This document shows, one piece after another, positions 9,228 to 18,564 of a stretch of 64,000 nucleotides of DNA. Positions within the stretch are counted from its first letter, which is position 1, and each line of letters starts with the position of its first letter. The notes below the pieces were generated by a model. That model worked only from the letters and a program-made list of their open reading frames with translations, was not told the origin of the DNA and searched no databases. This stretch comes from Alteriqipengyuania lutimaris. Lineage in GTDB: Bacteria > Pseudomonadota > Alphaproteobacteria > Sphingomonadales > Sphingomonadaceae. Location of the stretch: contig NZ_QRBB01000001.1 of assembly GCF_003363135.1 (NCBI RefSeq), positions 434,001 through 498,000 on the forward strand, in the 5' to 3' direction. The translations under genes were made by a program, and so were the position numbers.

Positions 9228-9941
9228 ATGCAGAAACTCTTCCCCGATGCCGCTGCCGCCCTCGACGGGGTGCTCAAGGACGACATGCTGATTGCCAGCG
9301 GGGGCTTCGGCCTGTGCGGCATTCCGGAACGCCTGCTCGACGCGATTCGCGATAGCGGGGTCACCGGGCTGACCTTCGCCAGCAACAATGCCGGGATCGA
9401 CAACGAAGGGATCGGCAAGCTGCTGCGGACCAAGCAGGTGAAGAAGATGATCAGCTCCTACGTCGGCGAGAACAAGGAATTCGAACGCCAGTTTCTCGCA
9501 GGCGAGCTGGAGGTGGAGTTCTGCCCACAGGGGACGCTGGCGGAGCGCATGCGCGCGGGCGGCGCCGGGATCCCGGGTTTCTACACCAAGACCGGCGTCG
9601 GCACGCAGGTGGCCGAGGGCAAGGAAGTGAAACGGTTCGACACCGGGGAAGGCCCGCAGGACTACATCCTCGAAGAGGGCATCTTCGCCGATCTCGCGAT
9701 CGTGAAGGCGTGGAAGGCCGACGAGACGGGCAATGTCGTGTTCCGCAAGACCGCGCGCAATTTCAACGTGCCGGCTGCCACCTGCGGCAAGGTGTGCGTG
9801 GTCGAGGTCGAGGAAATCGTGCCCGCCGGCTCGCTCGATCCCGATTGCATCCATCTGCCGGGCGTCTTCGTGCAGCGCATGATCGTGGGCGCGCCCTACG
9901 ACAAGAAGATCGAATTCCGCACCGTGCGCGAGGCAGCCTGA
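9228..9941 (+). CDS. scoA: 3-oxoacid CoA-transferase subunit A
   Basis: The 237-residue protein is the alpha subunit of a class I CoA-transferase. It has the glycine-rich GGFGLCGIPERLL near the N-terminus, conserved SNNAGIDNEGIG, and the C-terminal CVVEVEEIVPAGSLDPDCIHLPG. With the beta subunit at 10853 it would move CoA from succinyl-CoA to acetoacetate or a similar 3-oxoacid. The ATG at 9228 is favoured over an upstream in-frame start because GGAGAA sits just before it and the family begins at this point. The beta subunit gene is not directly adjacent: a lipoprotein gene lies between, which is unusual for this pair. Confidence 0.95.
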   Translation: MQKLFPDAAAALDGVLKDDMLIASGGFGLCGIPERLLDAIRDSGVTGLTFASNNAGIDNEGIGKLLRTKQVKKMISSYVGENKEFERQFLAGELEVEFCPQGTLAERMRAGGAGIPGFYTKTGVGTQVAEGKEVKRFDTGEGPQDYILEEGIFADLAIVKAWKADETGNVVFRKTARNFNVPAATCGKVCVVEVEEIVPAGSLDPDCIHLPGVFVQRMIVGAPYDKKIEFRTVREAA

Positions 9942-9954
9942 CCGGGCTCGTGCG

Positions 9955-10848
9955 ATGGTCCGCCCGTTCGGTTCGATCCTGCTCTGTGCTGCGGCCAGCC
10001 TGACCCTGTCGGGCTGCGCCGCACTCGCCGTGCCGGTCGGCACCAGCCTGCTTCTGGGCACGCGCATCAAGAGCGAGAATGCTCGCGATGCAGCGCTCGC
10101 TCAGGAAGCGCAGGCGAGCGCGTCGGCCGAATCGCCCGCCGCCGCGATACCCGCGGACGCGCAGGAGCAAGACGGCGAACTGGTGCTCACGCAACTCGAT
10201 GCATTGCCCGCTCCGTCCACGAATGCCCTGCCCGACACGGGACGGTCGACCTATTCGGAGTTACAGGAAGCGGCGCTGGCGATCGCGCGGCGCGATCCCT
10301 TCGCGGAAGAAAAGCGCCTCTCCGCCATTCTCTCCGATCCGGCGAGCCTCGAGCCGGAGCGCGTGCCATGCGCCTTCGCGCAAACGGCCGTGCTGATCGA
10401 CCTCGACCCCGCCGATGGCGAAGCTCCACTGGGCGATACGGTAACGGCTCCCGCCGACCTCGCGGAAGCGCTCGCGACCTTGCGCGCGCAGGAAGTCGCG
10501 GTGCTCTGGCTCACGCGGCACACGGCGGACCGGGCGGGGGCCGTGCGGCGCACTCTGCGCAACTCCGGGCTCGATCCGGACGGGCAGGACGAGCTCTATC
10601 TGGTACGCTACGAAGACGAGACCAAGGCGACGCGGCGGGCAGCCGCTGCCGACGATTACTGTATCGTCGCCATGCTGGGCGACGAGAAGCGCGATTTCGA
10701 CGAGCTTTTCGCCTTCCTCAAGGAAGCGGACGCGGCCTTCGCGCTCGACACGCTTTTCGGCGAGGCCTGGTTTCTTGGCCCCCCGCCGCTGACCGCATCA
10801 CCAACGACCACACCCCCTTCCGAACCCAAAGTTGCTGCACAGGATTGA
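9955..10848 (+). CDS. Lipoprotein with degenerate HAD/acid-phosphatase-like domain
   Basis: The 297-residue protein begins with a lipoprotein signal ending LTLSGC (Cys21). The rest weakly follows the layout of class B/C acid phosphatases of the HAD superfamily. VLIDLDPAD takes the place of the DxDxT nucleophile motif, [19 protein letters not shown] resembles the TGR-type motif II, and a Lys and [10 protein letters not shown] follow. The second aspartate is kept, but the DxDxT pattern is not exact, so activity is doubtful. It starts 13 bases after scoA and ends four bases before scoB, so it is co-transcribed with both CoA-transferase subunits. The C-terminal tail is Pro/Thr/Ser-rich. The HAD assignment is inference from motif order. 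Confidence 0.7.
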   Translation: MVRPFGSILLCAAASLTLSGCAALAVPVGTSLLLGTRIKSENARDAALAQEAQASASAESPAAAIPADAQEQDGELVLTQLDALPAPSTNALPDTGRSTYSELQEAALAIARRDPFAEEKRLSAILSDPASLEPERVPCAFAQTAVLIDLDPADGEAPLGDTVTAPADLAEALATLRAQEVAVLWLTRHTADRAGAVRRTLRNSGLDPDGQDELYLVRYEDETKATRRAAAADDYCIVAMLGDEKRDFDELFAFLKEADAAFALDTLFGEAWFLGPPPLTASPTTTPPSEPKVAAQD

Positions 10849-10852
10849 TAGC

Positions 10853-11518
10853 ATGACCGACCAAACAACGGGCTGGACCCGCGACGAAATGGCCGCCCGC
10901 GCGGCGCGCGAGCTGCAAGACGGCTATTACGTCAATCTCGGGATCGGCATTCCCACGCTGGTCGCCAACCACATCCCCGAAGGCATGCACGTAACCTTGC
11001 AGAGCGAGAACGGCATGCTCGGCATCGGCCCCTTCCCGCTCGAAGGCGAGGAAGACGCCGACCTGATCAACGCGGGCAAGCAGACCATCAGCGAACTCGA
11101 TCACAGCGCCTATTTCGACAGCGCGACCAGCTTTTCGATGATCCGCGGCGGGCATATCGACCTGACCGTGCTCGGCGCGATGGAAGTGGCGCAGAACGGC
11201 GACATCGCCAACTGGATGATCCCCGGCAAGATGATCAAGGGCATGGGCGGCGCGATGGATCTGGTCGCGGGCGTCAAGAAGATCATCGTGGTGATGGATC
11301 ACACGTCGAAGCACGGTGACCCCAAGTTCCTCCCAGAATGCTCGCTGCCGCTGACCGGCACCAACGTGGTCGACATGATCATCACCAATCTCGGCGTGTT
11401 CCGCCGGCCCGACCATGACAGTGCTTTCCAGCTGATCGAGCTGGCGCCCGGCGTGAGCGAAGAGGACATCGCCAACAGCACCTCGGCCAAATACGAAGTG
11501 GCGCTCGAAAACGCGTGA
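10853..11518 (+). CDS. scoB: 3-oxoacid CoA-transferase subunit B
   Basis: The 221-residue beta subunit carries the active-site [11 protein letters not shown]. The glutamate (about residue 52) forms the covalent glutamyl-CoA intermediate in class I CoA-transferases. [14 protein letters not shown] and [15 protein letters not shown] are further family signatures. It partners the alpha subunit encoded at 9228-9941. The ATG at 10853, with AGGA upstream, was chosen over an in-frame TTG-type start seven codons earlier. Its TGA overlaps the ATG of the following esterase gene by one base (TGATG), indicating translational coupling. Confidence 0.95.
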   Translation: MTDQTTGWTRDEMAARAARELQDGYYVNLGIGIPTLVANHIPEGMHVTLQSENGMLGIGPFPLEGEEDADLINAGKQTISELDHSAYFDSATSFSMIRGGHIDLTVLGAMEVAQNGDIANWMIPGKMIKGMGGAMDLVAGVKKIIVVMDHTSKHGDPKFLPECSLPLTGTNVVDMIITNLGVFRRPDHDSAFQLIELAPGVSEEDIANSTSAKYEVALENA

Positions 11519-12396
11519 TGAAGTGGCTCGTTGCGTCTGGTGCGCTGGTGACGCTGCTGGCAGTCGGCGCGGCCATTGCCTTCACCTCTCCGCCCAGGCT
11601 GCTTTCGATCATCGATCGGATCGCGGGCGGTGGCGCTGATGCGGAGCGCGCGGGCACCGCGATCGCCTTCGGCAACCACGGACAGACACTCGACGTATGG
11701 GTGCCCGAACAGCCCGGCGATGCAGCGCGCCCGGTAATCGTCTTCTTCTACGGCGGTGGCTGGGTAAAGGGCGACCGCGACGCCTACGCCTTTGCGGGGC
11801 GCGCGTTTGCCGACCGGGGCTTCGTGGTCGTCATCCCGGACTATCGAAAGGTCCCCGATGTGCGCTTTCCCGCCTTTATCGAGGACGGGGCGGCGGCGGT
11901 CCGCTGGACGCGCAACAATGTCGCCCGCTTCGGCGGCGACCCAGAGCGGATCGCGCTGGCGGGTCATTCCGCCGGTGCGCACACGGCCGTTACCCTGGCG
12001 CTCGACCCGCGCTGGCTCGAGGCTGCGGAGGTTGGTCCGGATACCGTGAAAGCCGTGATCGGGCTGTCCGGCCCCTACGACTTCTACCCGTTCGACAAAA
12101 AGCGCTCGATCGATGCGATGTCGCGGTGGCCCGAGCCGCGCGACACCCAGCCGATCGAATGGGCGCGCGCCGCTGCGCCGCCGATGCTTCTGATCACTTC
12201 GAGCGAGGACACGGTCGTGCGCCCGTACAATACGGAAAATCTGGCGGCGAAATTGCGCGGACTGGGTGCCCCCGTCGAAACGGAGAACTACGAGGGCCTG
12301 AGCCACGAGGATGTGGTCGTGGCGCTCTCTAAGCCGTTTCGCGGCAAGGCCCCGGTGCTCGACCGCAGCGTGACCTTCCTCGATCGCGCAATGTAA
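11518..12396 (+). CDS. Membrane-anchored or secreted alpha/beta hydrolase (esterase)
   Basis: The 292-residue protein has an N-terminal hydrophobic helix (about 4-23), so it is exported or anchored. The hydrolase domain shows the oxyanion element FFYGGGW near 77-82 and the nucleophile elbow GHSAGAH with Ser151. The likely acid is Asp231 in SSEDTVV, and the base is His263 in LSHEDV. This is the HSL/BD-FAE-like carboxylesterase group; the substrate is unknown. The start overlaps the scoB stop, and the CaiB-type gene follows 46 bases later, suggesting one operon for acyl or acyl-CoA compounds. Confidence 0.85.
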   Translation: MKWLVASGALVTLLAVGAAIAFTSPPRLLSIIDRIAGGGADAERAGTAIAFGNHGQTLDVWVPEQPGDAARPVIVFFYGGGWVKGDRDAYAFAGRAFADRGFVVVIPDYRKVPDVRFPAFIEDGAAAVRWTRNNVARFGGDPERIALAGHSAGAHTAVTLALDPRWLEAAEVGPDTVKAVIGLSGPYDFYPFDKKRSIDAMSRWPEPRDTQPIEWARAAAPPMLLITSSEDTVVRPYNTENLAAKLRGLGAPVETENYEGLSHEDVVVALSKPFRGKAPVLDRSVTFLDRAM

Positions 12397-12442
12397 TCCG
12401 CCCGGCTTGACCTCGGCCCGGCGCTGGCCCAGCGAAGCGGGC

Positions 12443-13585
12443 ATGTGGCTCGACAAACCCCGCAATCCCGACGCTCCGCTGGCAGGCCTGAAGGTGCTCG
12501 AACTCGCGCGCATTCTGGCCGGTCCCTTCGCCGGACAGACGCTGGCAGACCTCGGCGCGGACGTCATCAAGGTGGAGGCGCCCGAGGGTGACGGTACGCG
12601 GCTGTGGGGTCCGCCTTTCGTGGAGCGCGAGGACGGCGCGCGCGAGGCGGCCTATTACCACGGCTGCAATCGCGGGAAGCGCGGGATTACGGCGGATTTC
12701 CGGGACCCGGACGATCTTGCGCGCGTGATGGCGCTGGCGGACGAAGCCGACGTCGTGCTCGAGAATTTCCTGCCCGGAAAGCTCGCCAAGTTCGGGCTCG
12801 ATTATGCGAGCCTTTCCGCCGCCAATTCGGCGCTCGTCTACTGTTCAATCTCGGGCTTCGGGCAGGATGGGCCGCGCCGGAACGAGCCCGGCTACGATTT
12901 CGTGATTCAGGCGATGAGCGGCTTCATGGCGCTCACAGGCGAGCCCGAGGGCGAGCCGATGAAGCACGGCATGTCGATCTCGGACCTCTTCTGCGGACTC
13001 TATTCGACCATCGCGATCCAGGCCGCCCTCGCAATGCGGCAGCGGACGGGGACCGGCCAGCATATCGACATGGCGCTCTACGATTGCTCGGTCGCGCTCC
13101 TCGCCCATCAGGCGCAGAGCTATTTCGCGACCGGTCAAAACCCGCCGCGCATGGGCAACATGCACGCGCAGGTCAGCGCCTATGGTGTGTTCCCGACTAA
13201 GGACGGCCCCGTCGTGCTCGCCCCCGCCAATGATCGCCTGTTCCGCAAGCTGCTCGAGGTGTTCGAACGGCACGACCTGCTGGGCGACGACCGCTTCGCC
13301 ACCAACGAGGCGCGGATTGCCAACCGGGCCGAGATCGACGGGATCATTGCTGCCGAAACCGCGCAATGGGATCGCGAAGCGCTGCTGCGCCAGTGCCGCG
13401 AGGCGGGCGTGCCCGCAGGGCCGATCTACGAAGTCTCCGAAGTGTTCGAGGAGCCGCAGGTGCAGGCGCGCGGAATGACCTTTCAGATGTCCGACGGGCT
13501 CACCGGCCTGCGCAGCCCCTTCAAATTCTCCGCTGCCGAGCTTGCCCTGGGCGAGCCCTCGCCGAAGCTCGGACAGGACGACTAG
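12443..13585 (+). CDS. Class III (CaiB/BaiF/Frc) CoA-transferase
   Basis: The 380-residue protein opens with LAGLKVLELARILAGPFAGQ and LADLGADVIKVEAPEGDG, the family hallmark. RNEPGYDFVIQAMSGFMALTG and MSISDLFCGLYSTIAI follow, the Asp near 181 being the likely covalent carboxylate. Enzymes of this family move CoA between carboxylic acids such as formate/oxalate or carnitine derivatives; the substrate here is not readable. The ATG at 12443 starts directly before the conserved region. Its TAG overlaps the stop of the convergent DUF418 gene in CTAG. Together with scoAB upstream this makes a CoA-exchange cluster. Confidence 0.92.
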   Translation: MWLDKPRNPDAPLAGLKVLELARILAGPFAGQTLADLGADVIKVEAPEGDGTRLWGPPFVEREDGAREAAYYHGCNRGKRGITADFRDPDDLARVMALADEADVVLENFLPGKLAKFGLDYASLSAANSALVYCSISGFGQDGPRRNEPGYDFVIQAMSGFMALTGEPEGEPMKHGMSISDLFCGLYSTIAIQAALAMRQRTGTGQHIDMALYDCSVALLAHQAQSYFATGQNPPRMGNMHAQVSAYGVFPTKDGPVVLAPANDRLFRKLLEVFERHDLLGDDRFATNEARIANRAEIDGIIAAETAQWDREALLRQCREAGVPAGPIYEVSEVFEEPQVQARGMTFQMSDGLTGLRSPFKFSAAELALGEPSPKLGQDD

Positions 13586-14838
13586 CGCAAGAGCCTGCGT
13601 GGCTTGCCGCTCGCGAGGCTACGCCACAGCCACTCGAAGGGTCCCTGGCCGAAGCGGGCGAGCCAGGGCGGCGACCAGACGAGCATCAGCACGATCGGCA
13701 CGAAGGCGATCGCGAAGGCCTGCCAGCGGGACAGCGCACCGAACAGCCCCGCTCCCCAACCGTAGAAGATCAGTGCGAAGGTCAGACTGGTGAGCAGGTA
13801 ATTCGTGAGCGAGAGGCGCCCGACTGTGGCGAGCCTGCTGCGCAAGCCGCTCGCCCTGTCCGTCAGCAACCCCATCACCAGCGCGGCGTACCCCACCGCC
13901 AGCAGCAGATCGAACGGGATCGACCAGAAGAGGCCGATCGGGCCGACGATGCCTGCATCGAACCCGCTCGCCACATCGAGCGCGAGGCACAGCGCCAGAG
14001 CCGGAAGCGCGAGCAGCGCCATCCTGCGCGCCAGTGCGAAGGCACGTGCTTGCGGCCACTCGCCGCGCAGCAGGCCATTCTGCCAGAGCGCAGCCCCTAC
14101 CAGCATCATGGCGAGCGTACTCGGGATGCCGGGAATTTGCGTCTCGAGCGCGTTCCAGAATCGCGTGATCCTGCGAACGATCCGTTCGTCGAAACCCTCG
14201 GTCCCGATCTGCTGCGCATAGGCAATCGCATCGGGAGCGGCCCCGAAGGCGCGCGCGGGATAGAGCGCGTTCTGCGACCCGGGGGGCGCGCTCGCCCACA
14301 ACCAGGCCAGCAGGCTCCCGCCCGTGACATGCAACGCCATCAGCATGCCGGCGATCACGAGCATGTTCATCGGCGCAAGGCGCGTGAAAAGCGGCAGGAA
14401 AAGCCCGGCCATAGCATAGAGCCGCAGCACGTCGTTGTTGGCGAGCAGGATCGCGTGCGCTGCCCCGATGGCGAACAGAACCAGCATCCGTACCCCATGC
14501 GCGCGGATGCCATGCTTCTCGGCCCGTTCGAGCAGGATCAGGACGCCTGCGCCGAAGAGCATGGCGAACAGGCTGCGGAACTTGTCTTCGACAAATACGA
14601 AGCTCAGCCCCCAGACCAGCCAGTCGAGCAGGCTCTCGCTGCCCGCCGCCGCCGGGTTGAAATAGGCAGCCGAAGGCAGCGCGAAGACATAGACGTTCAT
14701 CAGCGCGATGCCCGCGACGGCGATGCCGCGCAGCGCGTCGAGCGCGACGATCCGGCCGCTCCCCGAACGTGAAGGGCCCGGCGCCCCTGCCTCCCGCGCC
14801 CCCTGGGGTGCGGTCAGCGGAGTGCCGGGCCCGTTCAT
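13582..14838 (-). CDS. DUF418 (YeiB-like) multi-pass membrane protein
   Basis: The protein of about 418 residues begins with a Pro/Gly-rich tail and then RIVALDALRGIAVAGIALMN, the typical opening of DUF418/acyltransferase-3-like proteins. About nine to ten hydrophobic helices follow. The C-terminal GRLSLTNYLLTSL and PFEWLWRSL match the DUF418 core. No catalytic function is established for the family. The gene starts 18 bases after the stop of metK on the same strand and probably belongs to its transcript. Confidence 0.88.
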   Translation of the reverse strand: MNGPGTPLTAPQGAREAGAPGPSRSGSGRIVALDALRGIAVAGIALMNVYVFALPSAAYFNPAAAGSESLLDWLVWGLSFVFVEDKFRSLFAMLFGAGVLILLERAEKHGIRAHGVRMLVLFAIGAAHAILLANNDVLRLYAMAGLFLPLFTRLAPMNMLVIAGMLMALHVTGGSLLAWLWASAPPGSQNALYPARAFGAAPDAIAYAQQIGTEGFDERIVRRITRFWNALETQIPGIPSTLAMMLVGAALWQNGLLRGEWPQARAFALARRMALLALPALALCLALDVASGFDAGIVGPIGLFWSIPFDLLLAVGYAALVMGLLTDRASGLRSRLATVGRLSLTNYLLTSLTFALIFYGWGAGLFGALSRWQAFAIAFVPIVLMLVWSPPWLARFGQGPFEWLWRSLASGKPRRLLR

Positions 14839-14856
14839 TGCGTCTTGTGGTGCGGC

Positions 14857-16077
14857 TTACTTGCCGACCGCAGCCTTCAGGTCGTCGGCCAGGTCGGTAC
14901 GCTCCCACGGGAAGGCATCGCCGGTCGCCTTGCGCCCGAAGTGGCCGTATGCGGCGGACTGGCGGTAGATCGGCTTGTTGAGGCCCAGATGCGTGCGGAT
15001 GCCGCGCGGGGTCAGGCCGCCCAGCTTGGTCATGCCGCGGATCGCGTCTTCGAGCGCCTCTTCGGACACCGTGCCGGTGCCGTGCAGGTCGACATAGACC
15101 GACAGCGGCTCGGACACGCCGATCGCGTAGGACAGCTGAATCGTGCAGTGCGTGGCGAGGCCCGCGGCAACGACGTTCTTGGCGAGGTAGCGGGTGATGT
15201 AGGCGGCCGAACGGTCGACCTTGGTCGGGTCCTTGCCGCTGAACGCGCCGCCGCCGTGGGGCGCCGCGCCGCCATAGGTGTCGACGATGATCTTGCGGCC
15301 CGTCAGCCCTGCGTCGCCATCGGGGCCGCCGATTTCGAACGCGCCGGTCGGGTTGATGTGCCACACCGTATCGTCACCGATGAAGCCTGCGGGCAGAACC
15401 TCGCCCACGGCCTTCTTCACATAGGCCTTCAGCTCGGCTTCCTTGTCGCCGGTGTGATAGCCCGGTGCGTGCTGGGTCGAGACGACGATCGCGACAGCCT
15501 TCGTGGGCTTGCCGTTTTCGTAGCGGAGCGTGACCTGGCTCTTGGCATCGGGCTCGAGGAAGGGCGCCGCGCCCGACTTGCGGTCGTCGGCCAGCTTCTG
15601 GAGGATCTTGTGGCTGTAATCGAGCGTCGCGGGCATCAGGTCCGGCGTCTCGTTGCAGGCGTAACCGAACATGATGCCCTGGTCGCCCGCGCCTTCGTCC
15701 TTGTTCGAACCTTCGGTGCCCGCGTCCACGCCCTGCGCGATCTCGCTCGACTGGCCATGCAGGTGGTTCTCGAAGGTCAGCGTCTCCCAGTGGAAGCCGC
15801 TCTGTTCGTAACCGATCTCCTTCACCGTATCGCGCACGACCTTCTCGATTTCTTCGGCCGCGCCCGGCTTCCATTCGCCATTGTCGTACATCGGTGCGCA
15901 GCGGATCTCTCCGGCGAGCACGACGCGCTGCGTGGTCGTGAGCGTTTCGCAAGCGATTCGCGATTCGGGATCCTTGCTGAGCATCAGGTCGACCACCGCG
16001 TCGGAAATCTGGTCGGAGACCTTGTCCGGGTGACCTTCGGAAACGCTTTCGGATGTGAAGATATAACTGCTGCGCAT
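14857..16077 (-). CDS. metK: S-adenosylmethionine synthetase
   Basis: The 406-residue protein makes S-adenosylmethionine from methionine and ATP. It shows [15 protein letters not shown] at the N-terminus, the signature [10 protein letters not shown] near residue 130 and the phosphate-binding [16 protein letters not shown]. These are the three MetK motifs. Length is slightly above the E. coli enzyme because of an insertion after the first motif region, as usual in alphaproteobacteria. A 16-bp palindrome sits 18-33 bases before the start codon, suggesting control by a repressor. lnt lies 48 bases upstream on the same strand. Confidence 0.98.
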   Translation of the reverse strand: MRSSYIFTSESVSEGHPDKVSDQISDAVVDLMLSKDPESRIACETLTTTQRVVLAGEIRCAPMYDNGEWKPGAAEEIEKVVRDTVKEIGYEQSGFHWETLTFENHLHGQSSEIAQGVDAGTEGSNKDEGAGDQGIMFGYACNETPDLMPATLDYSHKILQKLADDRKSGAAPFLEPDAKSQVTLRYENGKPTKAVAIVVSTQHAPGYHTGDKEAELKAYVKKAVGEVLPAGFIGDDTVWHINPTGAFEIGGPDGDAGLTGRKIIVDTYGGAAPHGGGAFSGKDPTKVDRSAAYITRYLAKNVVAAGLATHCTIQLSYAIGVSEPLSVYVDLHGTGTVSEEALEDAIRGMTKLGGLTPRGIRTHLGLNKPIYRQSAAYGHFGRKATGDAFPWERTDLADDLKAAVGK

Positions 16078-16094
16078 GGGGCTGTTACCTCGAT

Positions 16095-16110
16095 ATAAAG
16101 AGTTCTTTAT
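16095..16110. promoter_or_regulatory. ATAAAGA-N2-TCTTTAT palindrome upstream of metK
   Basis: Perfect seven-base arms ATAAAGA (16095-16101) and TCTTTAT (16104-16110) with a two-base spacer lie in the 48-base lnt-metK gap, strikingly AT-rich against its surroundings. The position suits a repressor operator. From memory the shape resembles operators of ArsR-type SAH/methionine-cycle regulators (SahR), but that attribution is inference. The gap is too small for a known SAM riboswitch. Confidence 0.55.
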
Positions 16111-16125
16111 GTCTGCATGAGCGCC

Positions 16126-17685
16126 CTAATGCGCAGTCCGCCGCTTTACAACCAGAGAGCCGCCGAGAAGCGCCAGAGCCCAGACGAGTGCCAGCCAGTT
16201 GCCCAGCAGCGCGAACGCGGTGGGCGACGCCGCAGGGGGCACCTTGCCTTCCAGCCGCGCCTGTTCGCCCATGCCGAGATGCTGGCGGACGACGCCACGC
16301 GCATCGATCACGCCGCTGATGCCGGTGGTGGTCGCGCGCAGCACGGGCAGCCCTTCCTCGATCGCGCGCATCCGCGCCTGAGCGAGGTGCTGTGGCGGAC
16401 CCGAAGGGCCGAACCACCCGTCGATCGACGGGTTCACGATGTAATCGGGGCGGTCCGCACCATCGACGACCTGCCCGGAGAAGATGATCTCGTAACAGAT
16501 CTGCACGCCTGCGCGGCCGTAGGACCCCAGATCGATCGTGCGCGGCCCGGGGCCGGGCAGGAAATCGATCGTCCCCGCGACCAGCCGCGACAGGCCGAGC
16601 GGTTCGAGCACGTCGCGAAACGGCAGGTACTCGCCATAGGGCACCAGGTGCGCCTTGCGATAGCTGCCCACGATCTCGCCCTCGTCGTCGACGATGCTGA
16701 CCACGTTGTATGCCGCGACAGCGCGGTTATCCTCGATCTCGAGATCCATCGTCCCGGTCAGCAGCAAGCTGTCCTCGCCGATCACGCGAGCGATGCGTGC
16801 CCTCGCGAAACCCGGATCGCGCCCGGCGGTGGTCGCGGAATAGTAGCGCTGCGGATACCCTTCGCGCAGGTAATCGGGCAGCACGCCTTCGGGCCACAGG
16901 ACCAGCCGGCGGCCGCTTTCCTCTGCCGGCCGCGCCGTGAGCGCGGCAAGCGTGAGGAAGCCGGGTTCGTATTGCCGGGGATCGTTGAGTTCATCCTGGT
17001 CGAGATCGGGCTGCACCAGCGTGTAGTCGAGCGTGCCCTCCGCCCCCGGGCCGGCCGGCCAATACATTGCCGCCGCCAGCAGCACCGTGGCGAGTCCCGC
17101 GCGGGTCCAGTTGCGGCGCAGCAGCAGATCGACCAGCACGACCGCGAGGAGTACGGCGAGGCCCGACAGGGCGTAGGTCCCGGTGAAGGGCAAGAGCGCG
17201 CCGAGGCCCGGCGTGTTGAACGGGCCGAGCATGGCGAGGCTGAACGGGCCCCAGGCATAACCGGTGAACAGGCTCGCCCGCAGCCATTCGGCCAGAATCC
17301 AGCAGCCGCCCAGCGCCAGCGCATAGGTCAGCGTGCTGCGACCGCGCGCAAGCCGTGATGCCGCGGCAAAGGCTGTCGCGGGGAAGAGCGCCAGATAGGT
17401 GGAGAGTAGCGGTACGGCGAGCCAGCCAAGCTCGGCCGGCATGCTGTCCTGATGCGTGAACGCGGTCGCGATCCACAGATTGCTGGCCGTGAAATGGGCG
17501 AGCCCGAACAGCCAGCCGCGGAAGAACGCGCTGCGGGTCGAGCCGCTGAAACGGATGAGGATCGCGGCCGCGCCGAGCCCCAGCAGGGACAGCGGCCAGA
17601 GATGCAGCGGCGGGAAGCCCAGCGCGGCGATCGCGCCGAGGGCGGCGATGACGATGCGCGGGTGCTGCAACGCCCGGCTCAGCAT
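16126..17685 (-). CDS. lnt: Apolipoprotein N-acyltransferase
   Basis: The 519-residue inner-membrane enzyme adds the third acyl chain to lipoproteins. About six to seven N-terminal helices are followed by a nitrilase-fold periplasmic domain. The catalytic triad is visible: Glu in LWPEGVLPDYL, Lys in YRKAHLVPYGEYLPF and Cys in VQICYEIIF. The C-terminus ends in a last membrane helix. Several lipoproteins in this window are presumed substrates. It lies between DUF4167 and metK on the minus strand. Confidence 0.97.
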   Translation of the reverse strand: MLSRALQHPRIVIAALGAIAALGFPPLHLWPLSLLGLGAAAILIRFSGSTRSAFFRGWLFGLAHFTASNLWIATAFTHQDSMPAELGWLAVPLLSTYLALFPATAFAAASRLARGRSTLTYALALGGCWILAEWLRASLFTGYAWGPFSLAMLGPFNTPGLGALLPFTGTYALSGLAVLLAVVLVDLLLRRNWTRAGLATVLLAAAMYWPAGPGAEGTLDYTLVQPDLDQDELNDPRQYEPGFLTLAALTARPAEESGRRLVLWPEGVLPDYLREGYPQRYYSATTAGRDPGFARARIARVIGEDSLLLTGTMDLEIEDNRAVAAYNVVSIVDDEGEIVGSYRKAHLVPYGEYLPFRDVLEPLGLSRLVAGTIDFLPGPGPRTIDLGSYGRAGVQICYEIIFSGQVVDGADRPDYIVNPSIDGWFGPSGPPQHLAQARMRAIEEGLPVLRATTTGISGVIDARGVVRQHLGMGEQARLEGKVPPAASPTAFALLGNWLALVWALALLGGSLVVKRRTAH

Positions 17686-17775
17686 GCGCGATGACCTATG
17701 GCGATCGGCGCACGCCGTCTGCCGGGCATCACGCGCATGTCGTCAGCCACGCGAGGAGTGCGCCGTCCGAGCGGG

Positions 17776-18564
17776 TCAGCCGACCGCGCTCAGCGCCCCA
17801 TCGCCCGAATCTTCGCCCCCGTCCTCGCTCGGAGCATCTTCCGTCGATTTGCGTGTGCGGCGCGGGGGCTTCGCAGCCTTGGGCTTGGCCGCCTTGGCGG
17901 GCTTGCCCTCTTCGGACGCGGTCGCCGCGGCAATCGCGGGCGGCAGGACCGAGGAATCGATCTCGCCCTCGTCCGAAGCATCGCCCGAAGTGTCGCCGTC
18001 ATCGCTCTTGCGGGCGCGGGCGCTGCTGCGGCGGGGCTGTGCGCTGCGCTTGCGCACGAAGGGGTTCTCTTCGCTTTCGAAGACTTCCTCGTCGTCGTCG
18101 TCGGACGAATCGTCCGCGTCGGCGTTCTCGCGGTCCTTGCCGCGCTGCTTTTCGTTGCGGCCCGACTTCTTGGGCTTGCGACGATCGTCGCCACCCTTGC
18201 CGCTGTTGTTGCCATTGCCGCTGTTGTTGTTGCCGCGATCGTCGTCGTCGTCATCCGACGAATCGTCGTTCGCCTGGCCGCGTTCGTTGCTGTCGCGCTT
18301 GCCACGCTGCTCGTCCTGGCGGGCCTTGTTGTCCGCAATCACGCGGAAATAGTGGTCCGCGAACTGCAGGTAGTATTCCGCCTGCACGCGATCGCCATTG
18401 TGCTGGGCGTCCTGCGCCAGCTTCTTGTACTTGTCGAGCATCTGGGGCGCATTGCCCCGCGAGCGGCTGTCAATCCGGTTGGAGCTGTTGCCGCCCCCGC
18501 CCTGATTGCGGTTGTTGCCGCGGCCCCGCCGACGGTTGTTGTTGTTACGATTGTTGTTGTTCAA
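17776..18564 (-). CDS. DUF4167 family protein, Asn-rich N-terminus
   Basis: The 262-residue protein begins with an Asn/Arg/Gly-rich tail, followed by the conserved DUF4167 core with QMLDKYKKLAQDAQ and GDRVQAEYYLQFADHYFRV (about 41-78). The rest is a long charged, disordered region with DDDDDD and Lys/Arg runs. The family is alphaproteobacterial, function unknown; the composition suggests nucleic-acid binding, which is inference. No ATG fits; TTG at 18564 with GAGGGAAG eight bases upstream starts exactly where family members begin. Its position next to prmC-prfA is conserved in alphaproteobacteria. Confidence 0.88.
   Translation of the reverse strand: MNNNNRNNNNRRRGRGNNRNQGGGGNSSNRIDSRSRGNAPQMLDKYKKLAQDAQHNGDRVQAEYYLQFADHYFRVIADNKARQDEQRGKRDSNERGQANDDSSDDDDDDRGNNNSGNGNNSGKGGDDRRKPKKSGRNEKQRGKDRENADADDSSDDDDEEVFESEENPFVRKRSAQPRRSSARARKSDDGDTSGDASDEGEIDSSVLPPAIAAATASEEGKPAKAAKPKAAKPPRRTRKSTEDAPSEDGGEDSGDGALSAVG

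Noticed and set aside
13619..15364. 581-codon frame running through both the DUF418 gene and metK in another phase
   Set aside because: It crosses two clear genes out of frame and is rich in Arg/Gly/Pro, the typical signature of a shadow frame.
16078..16125. SAM riboswitch upstream of metK
   Set aside because: The gap is only 48 bases and lacks the known SAM-II/SAM-V motifs; a protein operator explains it better.
18470..18564. TTGTTGTTG runs as a possible microsatellite or CRISPR-like repeat
   Set aside because: They encode the Asn-rich start of the DUF4167 protein. There is no regular spacer structure.
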